Shown here in pieces: positions 39,406 to 45,186 of a stretch of 45,186 nucleotides of DNA. The stretch lies in the NCBI GenBank assembly GCA_035620975.1, contig DASPFV010000147.1, forward strand, positions 1 through 45,186. The letters are read 5' to 3'. The notes under the pieces are model-generated. The model was not told where the DNA came from. It saw only the letters and a program-made list of their open reading frames with translations, and made no database searches. This DNA comes from DASPFV01 sp035620975. Lineage in GTDB: Bacteria; Acidobacteriota; Vicinamibacteria; Vicinamibacterales; 2-12-FULL-66-21. A program made the position numbers and the translations under genes. Position 1 is the first letter of the stretch. The number at the start of each line of letters is the position of its first letter.

Positions 39406-40823
39406 TCGCCTCCGGCGTTCTGATCCTCACACTCGGCCTCGTCGCGCAGGATCCTGGACCAGCGGCCTGTGAGACGTGGCAGGACTGCCGCGCGGCGGCC
39501 CTCGAGGCGGCCGGCAGGGGAGACCACGAGCGATTCCACGATCTGGCCTGGCGCGCCGTGCAACGCGGCCCGCGGAACGATCCGGCGCTCATGACCCTGC
39601 TCGCGCGAGCGCAGAGCCTGAGCGGGCGGCCGGGCGACGCCATCGTGATGCTGCAACGGATTGCCGACCTCGGCGTCCTGGTGGTCGAGGCGGCCGAGAG
39701 CGAGGATTTCCGTCGCGTCCGCGCTCTGCCGGGATGGCCCGATCTCGAAGCGCGGCTGACGGCGGCACCCGCGGCGACGTCAGCCGCCGTCAGCCCCGTG
39801 ACGCCGACGGCCGAGACGCCTGCGGACCCGGCGCCGGGCCCCCGGGAGCGCAGGGCGCCCTCGTCGCCGTCGCCGCCCGGCGGCACGGTTGCATCGAAGC
39901 CCGACGCGAACGCGGCTGCGGCGGCGCCCGTGGCTCGTGCGGCCGCGGCCGCTCCCGCAGGTCGCGCGGGCGGCATGGCGGTCTCGGACGCCCTGCGGTT
40001 CGAGACGTCCGATCTCCTGCCAGCCGGGCTCGCGTACGACAGCGTCTCGAACCGCTTCATCCTCGGCGATCGCCGGGAGTCCAGGCTGGCGGTCGTCGGC
40101 GAGCGTTCTCAGCGGCTCTCGACGCTCACGGGGGGACAGTCAGCCGGCTTCGGACGGATTGCGGGCTTCGAAATCGACCGACATGAAGGGGACCTCTGGG
40201 TCATCAGCGTCTCCGACGACCAGGGCGAGGCTTCGTCCGTGCTGCACAAGCTGCAGCTCATTTCGGGCCGGCAGCTCTTCACGATCTCGCCAGAGGCCGA
40301 GGGGCCCACGCAGTTCACGGACGTCACGCTCACCCCCTCGAGCACGGTGCTCGTCCTCGATCGGGCCGGCCGCAGGCTGTTCAGGTCCCCAGCCAGGGGG
40401 CGCGAGCTCCTCGTCGCGGCGAAGCTCGACATCGAGGATCCCGCGAGCGTGGCCGCCGCCTCGGACACCGTCGCCTACGTGGCACATCGCGACGGCCTCG
40501 TCCGCGTCGATCTCGGGTCACGCACGAGCCGGCCTGTGGCGGCGGTCCGGGGCGTGGACGTGAAGGGGCTCTCGTGGATTCGCTGGGCCCGGGGCGGGCT
40601 CGTGGGTGTCCAGCGTGCCCCCGACGGCGCCGCGCAGATCGTCCGGATCGCGATGGACCCGGCAGGCACTCGCGCGCGCCGGCTGACGGTCCTCGACGAG
40701 GGCGTGCCGATGCCGGATCCGATGGCGGCTGCGCTCAACGGCGACGTCCTCTACTATCTCGCCGGTCCCTCGAGCGATGGTGATGGCCGGGAGACGGTGG
40801 TGCGGCGGATCGCGCTCAAGTGA
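39402..40823 (+). CDS. Exported TPR plus beta-propeller protein of unknown function
   Basis: A 473-residue protein starting at a GTG that overlaps the previous stop by four bases. A signal peptide (VLILTLGLVA) is followed by a TPR-like helical segment (residues ~22-120; AALEAAGRGDHERFHDLAWR, PALMTLLARAQSLSGRPGDA). An Ala/Pro-rich low-complexity linker (about 125-195) separates it from a beta-propeller (~200-473) with SMP-30/NHL-style blades (LPAGLAYDSVSNRFILGDRR, GFEIDRHEGDLWVISVSDD, VTLTPSSTVLVLDRAGRRLF, GDVLYYLAGPSSDGD). No catalytic residues can be assigned. It pairs with the zinc-ribbon gene by overlap, although one product looks cytoplasmic and the other exported. Confidence 0.82.
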   Translation: MIASGVLILTLGLVAQDPGPAACETWQDCRAAALEAAGRGDHERFHDLAWRAVQRGPRNDPALMTLLARAQSLSGRPGDAIVMLQRIADLGVLVVEAAESEDFRRVRALPGWPDLEARLTAAPAATSAAVSPVTPTAETPADPAPGPRERRAPSSPSPPGGTVASKPDANAAAAAPVARAAAAAPAGRAGGMAVSDALRFETSDLLPAGLAYDSVSNRFILGDRRESRLAVVGERSQRLSTLTGGQSAGFGRIAGFEIDRHEGDLWVISVSDDQGEASSVLHKLQLISGRQLFTISPEAEGPTQFTDVTLTPSSTVLVLDRAGRRLFRSPARGRELLVAAKLDIEDPASVAAASDTVAYVAHRDGLVRVDLGSRTSRPVAAVRGVDVKGLSWIRWARGGLVGVQRAPDGAAQIVRIAMDPAGTRARRLTVLDEGVPMPDPMAAALNGDVLYYLAGPSSDGDGRETVVRRIALK

Positions 40824-40824
40824 T

Positions 40825-40905
40825 CAGGGCTCGGGGCTCAGGGCTCGGGGCTCAGGGTTCAGGGCTCGGGGCTCAGGGCTCAAGGCTCAATGCTCAGGGT
40901 TCGAG
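40825..40905. repeat. Heptanucleotide repeat (GGGCTCA/GGGCTCG)n
   Basis: About twelve 7-mers (GGGCTCG, GGGCTCA, GGGTTCA, AGGCTCA, ATGCTCA) separate the convergent stops of the propeller gene and gluQ. The phase of seven is nearly perfect. Confidence 0.88.
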
Positions 40906-40907
40906 AT

Positions 40908-41795
40908 TCAAGATCCCGACGGCAGGGCGTTGCGTGCGGCTGTGAGGACCTGGTCGGGGGTCCAGCCGGCCGAGCGGAGATCGCGAACACCCGTGTCGCG
41001 GTCCGACTTGCTCAGCTTCTGATCCCGCGACTTCATGATGAGCGGGTGGTGCACGAAAACGGGCGGCTGGGGGCGTCCGAGCAGGCGCGCGAGCCGGATC
41101 TGGCGGCCGGTCGACGGGAGGAGATCGACGCCGCGGACCACGAGATCGATGCCCTGCAGCCAGTCGTCCACGGTCGCGGCGAACTGGTAGGTCCAGTTGC
41201 CGAGGCGATCCCGGATGAGCAGGTCCCCGCACTGCTGCGACGGATCCTGCCGCTGAAGGCCCGCCAGACCGTCCTCGAACGCCTCCGCCCCGGGATCCAT
41301 ACGGACACGCCAGCCGTAGCCGGGATCCAGCGGAAGACCGCGATCCCTGCAGCGACCCGAATAACGAAGCTCTGTCGGCGCCTCGCCAGACACCAGGCGC
41401 GAAGCCGACTGGATCTCCCGCCGGGAGCAGTCGCACGCATACACGAGCCGCCGTTCGCGGAGCCGGCAGACCGTTTCGAGGTAGTACGCGTCGCGCTCGC
41501 TCTGCCGGCCCTCGCAGCGGCCCGCGCGGTAGGCGCTCGTCGGCAACAGGTCCGGCACGAACCCGAGCCAGTCGAGGTCTTCCAGAATGCCGGACTCGTA
41601 CTCCGGGCGGCAGCGTTCGCGATCGTGATCTTCGATGCGGAGCAGGACGCGTCCACCGGCCGACCTTGCCAGCGTCCAGACGCAGAAAGCGTTCAAAACG
41701 TGTCCAAGGTGGAGCCAGCCGGTCGGGGCAGGTGCGAAACGTGTCAGCGGCGAGCCGGGAATGCGGCTGGCGGCCCGGGCAATATCGATCCCCAC
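40908..41795 (-). CDS. gluQ: Glutamyl-Q tRNA(Asp) synthetase
   Basis: A 295-residue truncated class I synthetase that attaches Glu to the queuosine base of tRNA-Asp. It has the HIGH motif as HLGH (residues ~29-32 in FAPAPTGWLHLGHVLNA), the KMSKS motif as KLSKS (in QKLSKSDRDTG) and the zinc site CDCSRREI with Tyr and Cys in LRYSGRCRDR, matching GluQ-RS. The anticodon-binding domain is absent, as in the family. It starts at GTG. The last codons overlap the heptamer repeat. The gene is divergent from mreB with a 232-bp gap. Confidence 0.92.
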   Translation of the reverse strand: MGIDIARAASRIPGSPLTRFAPAPTGWLHLGHVLNAFCVWTLARSAGGRVLLRIEDHDRERCRPEYESGILEDLDWLGFVPDLLPTSAYRAGRCEGRQSERDAYYLETVCRLRERRLVYACDCSRREIQSASRLVSGEAPTELRYSGRCRDRGLPLDPGYGWRVRMDPGAEAFEDGLAGLQRQDPSQQCGDLLIRDRLGNWTYQFAATVDDWLQGIDLVVRGVDLLPSTGRQIRLARLLGRPQPPVFVHHPLIMKSRDQKLSKSDRDTGVRDLRSAGWTPDQVLTAARNALPSGS

Positions 41796-41966
41796 CGTGC
41801 AGCATCGTAATCTGCTTTCATGGCTGTAAGGCTGCCGGCGTCGCGCGGTCCGCGACCGGCGGGACTCCTGCGTGGACTTGCGCAGAACTGCCCGTTTTCG
41901 TCAGCCACCCGATTACGGAACGAGATATGCGTTGTTCCGAATCGAGCAACGGCACCTCTCCTCCTG

Positions 41967-42009
41967 ACGAGGGCAGGACGGCCGCTTCGGCGCCGTCCTG
42001 CCGTCTCGT
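41967..42009 (+). promoter_or_regulatory. Strong hairpin in the mreB leader
   Basis: GGCAGGACGGC (41972-41982) pairs perfectly with GCCGTCCTGCC (41992-42002) over a 9-nt loop, and ACGAG/CTCGT extends the stem across a 2-nt bulge. It ends 18 nt before the mreB ATG, and the CGGAG ribosome site (42018-42022) lies just after it. There is no U-tract. It could be an mRNA-stabilising or attenuating structure. Confidence 0.65.
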
Positions 42010-42027
42010 TGCTCCCCCGGAGCCCGC

Positions 42028-43044
42028 ATGAACCTGTTCTCGGCTTTCGCGACCGACGTCGCGATTGATCTTGGCACCGCCAACACGTGCGTCTTTGCAC
42101 GCGGCCGCGGCATCGTCCTCAACGAGCCGTCCATCGTCGCGTTCAACGTCGCCAAGGGTGCCATCGAAGCCGTGGGGACCGAGGCTCACGAGATGCTCGG
42201 CCGGACTCCCGCCAACATCAAGCCGGTCCGGCCCATGAAGGACGGGGTGATCGCCGATTTCGACGCCGCGGAGAAGATGCTCATGCACTTCGTCCGCAAG
42301 GTGCAGGGGCGCAGCCCGCTGCGCCGGCCGCGTCTGGTCATCGGGGTCCCTCCGGAGATCACGCAGGTCGAGCGCCGCGCCGTGAAGGACAGCGGCTTCC
42401 GCGTGAAGGCGAGCGAGGTCCACCTCGTCGACGAGCCCATGGCCGCCGCGATCGGGTCCGGCCTGCCCGTGACCGAGGCCGCGGGCAACATGATTATCGA
42501 CATCGGCGGCGGCACCACCGACATCGCCGTGATCTCGCTGGCCGGAACCGTTTACGGGCGGTCTCTCCGGGTCGCGGGCAACGCCCTCGACGAGGCCATC
42601 ATCCAGTACATGCGTCGCGCCCACAACCTGCTCATCGGCGAGCGCACGGCCGAGCAGATCAAGCTCGAAGTCGGATCGGCCGCGTCGCTGGAGCTGCCGC
42701 TCTCGATGGAAGTCAAGGGCCGTCACCTGCTCGAGGGCGTGCCGCGGACGATTACGATTACCGATGCCGACGTGCGGGAAGCGATGTCCGAACCGGTGCG
42801 GCAGATCGTCCAGTCGGTGCGCGACGCCCTGGAGCGGGTACCGCCGGAGCTCTCCGCCGATATCTTCGATCGCGGCGTGGTGCTCACCGGCGGCGGAGCG
42901 CTCCTCCGGAATCTGGACAAGCGTTTGCGGGACGAGACCGGCCTGCCGGTGCTGGTCGCGGAGAACCCGCTGACCTCGGTCGTGCTCGGGGCCGGGAAAA
43001 TGCTGACCGACCTGGCCCTGCTGCGGAAGGTCGCCCTGGACTGA
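42028..43044 (+). CDS. mreB: Rod shape-determining protein MreB
   Basis: A 338-residue bacterial actin that assembles filaments under the inner membrane and organises side-wall peptidoglycan synthesis. Actin-fold motifs: phosphate 1 AIDLGTANTCVF, phosphate 2 MIIDIGGGTTDIAVI, the adenosine motif VVLTGGGALLRNLD, and VDEPMAAAIGSGLP. The N-terminal amphipathic MNLFSAF suits membrane binding. Length and motifs are standard. A CGGAG ribosome site and a long hairpin precede the ATG. The mreC/mreD genes that usually follow are absent; a terminator lies ~65 bp after the stop, so this copy is monocistronic. Confidence 0.96.
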   Translation: MNLFSAFATDVAIDLGTANTCVFARGRGIVLNEPSIVAFNVAKGAIEAVGTEAHEMLGRTPANIKPVRPMKDGVIADFDAAEKMLMHFVRKVQGRSPLRRPRLVIGVPPEITQVERRAVKDSGFRVKASEVHLVDEPMAAAIGSGLPVTEAAGNMIIDIGGGTTDIAVISLAGTVYGRSLRVAGNALDEAIIQYMRRAHNLLIGERTAEQIKLEVGSAASLELPLSMEVKGRHLLEGVPRTITITDADVREAMSEPVRQIVQSVRDALERVPPELSADIFDRGVVLTGGGALLRNLDKRLRDETGLPVLVAENPLTSVVLGAGKMLTDLALLRKVALD

Positions 43045-43107
43045 CCTCGACGTTCGCGCTGCGGCCGGGTTCACCCCTCTCCGGACCTGGCTGGCGCGAC
43101 CCCCGGG

Positions 43108-43148
43108 TGGCTGGCACCTCCATATGTGAGGTGTCAGCCACTTTTTTT
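43108..43148 (+). terminator. Rho-independent terminator after mreB
   Basis: TGGCTGGCACCTC (43108-43120) pairs with GAGGTGTCAGCCA (43128-43140), 13 bp including one G-U pair, around the loop CATATGT, followed by CTTTTTTT. This is the only textbook terminator in the window. Confidence 0.92.
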
Positions 43149-43263
43149 GTACCTGTTTGGTGACAAGCGAAGTGCCCTCGTCCAGGTCCGGACGGGTTCT
43201 GTTCGGCTCGAGAAGATTCTTCGTTACACCTTTGAGAGGACCAGACCCCGGCGGGAGCGGGGG

Positions 43264-43269
43264 TATGAT
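43264..43269 (+). promoter_or_regulatory. TATGAT -10-like element for ECF sigma operon
   Basis: TATGAT lies 8 nt before an ATG at 43278 that opens a 10-codon leader reading frame. No Shine-Dalgarno lies in the spacer. Confidence 0.45.
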
Positions 43270-43277
43270 CGGTCGCC

Positions 43278-43310
43278 ATGGCGGTCTTGTCCGCCTTCCG
43301 TCATGGTTGA
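43278..43310 (+). other. Possible 10-codon leader peptide overlapping the sigma start
   Basis: ATG at 43278 encodes MAVLSAFRHG and ends at TGA 43308-43310, overlapping the sigma ATG (43303) in another frame. Its start is 8 nt after TATGAT, so a leaderless transcript would begin with this frame. It could couple or dampen sigma translation, or be chance. Confidence 0.35.
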
Positions 43311-43899
43311 GGCGCCCACCCCGCCCCCCGAGGATCCCGGGTCCACGCTTGCCCTGCTGCAGCGTGTGCGGCAGGGCGACCGGGACGCGCTCGATGAACT
43401 GTGCCGCCGGCACATGCCGCCGCTGCGGAGGTGGGCTCGCGGGCGTTTACCCAAGTGGACGCGCGATCTTCGCGACACGGAAGACCTCGTCCAGGAAACC
43501 CTGACGCAGACCCTCCGGCACCTCGACGCCTTCGAGCCCAGGCACGAGGGGGCCCTTCAGGCGTACCTCCGTCAGGCGCTGGTCAACCGCGTCCGCGATG
43601 AGGTGCGCCGTGTCGCACGCCACCCGACGGGCGTCGGTCTGGAGGACCAGGACGGCTACACCGATCCGGCAGCGTCGCCGCTCGAGCAGGTCCTCGGCGT
43701 CGAGGCGGTCGAGCGGTACGAGGCTGCACTGCAGCGGCTCCGGCCCGAGGAGCGGGCGTTCATCATCGCGCGAGTGGAAATGCAGGAGAGCTACCAGCAG
43801 ATAGCGGCTGCGCACGGCAAGCCGAGTGCCGACGCCGCCCGTATGGCGGTGACGCGCGCGCTCGTCCGCCTCGCCGAGGAGATGGACGTTGAGGGCTGA
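43303..43899 (+). CDS. ECF-type RNA polymerase sigma factor
   Basis: A 198-residue sigma factor. The ATG at 43303 (MVEAPTPPPEDP) is the last start before the domain; a longer in-frame version would run through the mreB terminator. Region 2 reads LALLQRVRQGDRDALDELCR, RDTEDLVQETLTQTLRHLDAF and LQAYLRQALVNRVRDEVRR; region 4 reads LQRLRPEERAFIIARVEMQE, SYQQIAAAHG and ARMAVTRALVRLAEEM. Regions 1 and 3 are absent, as in ECF sigmas. There is no anti-sigma gene; instead a Ser/Thr kinase gene begins 11 nt inside the 3' end. ECF groups linked to Hanks kinases are known, in which phosphorylation controls the sigma factor; that mechanism is inferred here from context. Confidence 0.9.
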   Translation: MVEAPTPPPEDPGSTLALLQRVRQGDRDALDELCRRHMPPLRRWARGRLPKWTRDLRDTEDLVQETLTQTLRHLDAFEPRHEGALQAYLRQALVNRVRDEVRRVARHPTGVGLEDQDGYTDPAASPLEQVLGVEAVERYEAALQRLRPEERAFIIARVEMQESYQQIAAAHGKPSADAARMAVTRALVRLAEEMDVEG

Positions 43900-45186
43900 C
43901 GATCGCGCGATCACCGACCTCGCGTCGTCGGTGGCCGACGGCGCGGTCGTCGACTGGAGCCACGCCGAGGCTGGTGTGCCCGCGAACCAGCGCCGCCTGA
44001 TCCGGCACCTGCAGCTCGTCGAGAGCATCGCCGCGGTCCATCGCAGCATCCCAGAAGGATCGCCGCCGGAGTCGCCAGACCAAGCGGCTGCGGTCATGGA
44101 GGTGCCCCGGTGGGGCCGGCTCGTCCTGCTCGAGCGGATCGGGCAGGGGATGTCGGGCGACGTCCACCGCGCGCGTGACACGGAGCTGCACCGCGAGGTC
44201 GCGCTCAAGCTCCTCCACGACACGTCCGCGAGCCGCGATGCGCACCGGCGCGTGCTGGAAGAGGCGCGCCGGCTGGCGCGGATCCGACATCCCCACGTCG
44301 TCCACGTCTACGGCGCCGAGCAGCACGACGGACGGGTCGGCCTCTGGATGGAGTTGGTCCGTGGGGAATCCCTCGAGCAGATTGTCCGGGCGCGGGGCCG
44401 GTTCGGCGCGCACGAGGCGGCCGTGGTCGGGCTCGACCTCTGCGCGGCGCTGGCGGCCGTCCACGGCGCCGGACTGCTGCACCGCGATGTCAAGGCGCAG
44501 AACGTTTTGCGTGAATCGGGCGGCCGAATCGTCCTGATGGACTTCGGGACGGGCGAAGAGCTGCGCCAGAACGCAGGAAGCAGCCGGATGGTCGGCACGC
44601 CACTGTACCTGCCGCCGGAGATCTTCAAGGGGAAGGCCGCCACCGCGCAGAGCGACATCTACAGTCTGGGTGTGCTGCTGTTCTTTCTGGTCACGGGCGA
44701 GTTCCCCGTTTCCGCGGGATCGATGATCGAGCTGGCTCGCGCGCATTCCCGCGGCGAACGTCGCCACCTGCGCGACGTGCGGCCCGACCTGCCGGCAGCA
44801 TTCGTCGAGGCGGTGGAACGCGCGCTCGAACGGTCCCCGGAGCGCCGCTACGCGAGCGCCGGCGAAATGGAGGCGGCGCTCAGACCGACCCTCGATCTGC
44901 CTCCGCTGGTGGTACGGGAGCAGCCCGCCCGGTCCGGCATCCGGAATCGCGCCTTCGCAGGCCTGGCCGGTGTCCTCGCGCTCGCGGTGCTGGCGCTGAT
45001 CGCCTGGAGCCTCACGCGCGGCGCACCCGTTGCCTCCGGTGCGAGCATCGCCGTGCTGCCGTTCTCGGATCTGTCCTCGAACTCGCCGGCCCCGTACCTG
45101 GCGGCGGCGCTCACGGACGAGCTGATCGCGACCCTCGGCCAGATTCACACCTTGCGGGTCTCGTCGATGACGTCCACGAGCCGCTA
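43889..45186 (+). CDS. Membrane Ser/Thr protein kinase, partial (runs off window)
   Basis: The best start is the TTG at 43889, 7 nt after GAGGAG, which overlaps the sigma stop by 11 nt; 432 codons are visible. A ~80-residue N-terminal segment precedes the kinase domain, whose motifs are IGQGMSGDVHRARD (glycine loop), K107 in VALKLL, HRDVKAQN at 198-205, DFG at 218-220 and GTPLYLPPEIFKGKAATAQS. One membrane helix at about 354-375 (FAGLAGVLALAVLALIAWSL) is followed by SIAVLPFSDLSSNS and ALTDELIATLGQI, the start of a FlgO/TolB-like extracytoplasmic domain that usually leads into TPRs in such proteins. Overlap with the ECF gene argues for stoichiometric expression and a shared pathway. Confidence 0.9.
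   Translation, partial: MRADDRAITDLASSVADGAVVDWSHAEAGVPANQRRLIRHLQLVESIAAVHRSIPEGSPPESPDQAAAVMEVPRWGRLVLLERIGQGMSGDVHRARDTELHREVALKLLHDTSASRDAHRRVLEEARRLARIRHPHVVHVYGAEQHDGRVGLWMELVRGESLEQIVRARGRFGAHEAAVVGLDLCAALAAVHGAGLLHRDVKAQNVLRESGGRIVLMDFGTGEELRQNAGSSRMVGTPLYLPPEIFKGKAATAQSDIYSLGVLLFFLVTGEFPVSAGSMIELARAHSRGERRHLRDVRPDLPAAFVEAVERALERSPERRYASAGEMEAALRPTLDLPPLVVREQPARSGIRNRAFAGLAGVLALAVLALIAWSLTRGAPVASGASIAVLPFSDLSSNSPAPYLAAALTDELIATLGQIHTLRVSSMTSTSR

Noticed and set aside
43126..43302. N-terminal extension of the ECF sigma factor
   Set aside because: It would start within the mreB terminator and before the -10-like element, and the added residues show no sigma homology.

Overview
This is a high-GC, densely coded chromosomal window that looks like Acidobacteriota, most likely a Vicinamibacteria-type soil or freshwater lineage. 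The indications are an ADOP-type duplicated orphan ABC permease (35862-38279), a Ser/Thr kinase fused to a TolB/WD40-like propeller (3576-6311), a tricorn-like S41 protease (6452-9811), an ECF sigma factor overlapped by a second Ser/Thr kinase (43303-45186), and many signal-peptide or lipoprotein enzymes. The assignment is inference, because there is no rRNA or other taxonomic marker here. I see no tRNA, rRNA, CRISPR array, insertion sequence, integrase or prophage.

Layout. 1-6311 (minus): a secreted M16 pair (an inactive partner with a fused C-terminal domain, then the HxxEH catalytic partner) and a receptor-like kinase. 6452-10652 (plus): tricorn-like protease and a lipoprotein gluzincin. 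10746-13830: S1/P1 nuclease, a small conserved unknown, a TauE/SafE permease and a small envelope protein. 13924-17701 (minus): an RpoD-type sigma factor behind a 703-residue coiled-coil/GAF-like protein. 17901-23989 (plus): APC permease, a beta-barrel protein coupled to a HEAT-repeat protein, a zinc-dependent dehydrogenase, a 52-residue zinc-knuckle protein and heme A synthase (ctaA). 24146-28113 (minus): a small secreted protein and a 1123-residue CPBP-type membrane protease with an internal duplication. 28219-33584: lipoprotein GSDH-like propeller, degenerate receiver, cyclase-family hydrolase, PRC-barrel protein and a gamma-glutamyltransferase-like enzyme. 33635-40823: GAF/ATPase regulator, TPR protein, ADOP permease, FKBP lipoprotein, zinc-ribbon protein and an overlapping secreted propeller protein. 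40908-45186: gluQ, mreB with a strong 5' hairpin and a clear terminator, then the ECF sigma/kinase pair cut by the window edge.

The genes do not form one pathway. The recurring themes are extracytoplasmic protein and peptide turnover (M16, S41, gluzincin, CPBP, GGT-like, FKBP) and phospho-signalling or sigma regulation (two kinases, two sigma factors, a GAF/ATPase protein, a pseudo-receiver).

Two genome-scale signals are the most interesting. First, eight intergenic gaps contain short tandem repeats. Five of them are degenerate 7-bp (heptanucleotide) repeats and three share a second motif related to CCACGGACAAACACGGAC. Second, many genes have a TATAAT/TATGAT-like hexamer only 5-12 nt before the start codon, which suggests extensive leaderless or near-leaderless transcription alongside ordinary Shine-Dalgarno genes. 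I did not find an obvious new defence or mobile system. The best candidate novelties are the repeat families, the duplicated CPBP protein and several proteins with unknown or degenerate domains. All gaps without genes are under 300 bases; those that hold a recognisable signal are listed as features.
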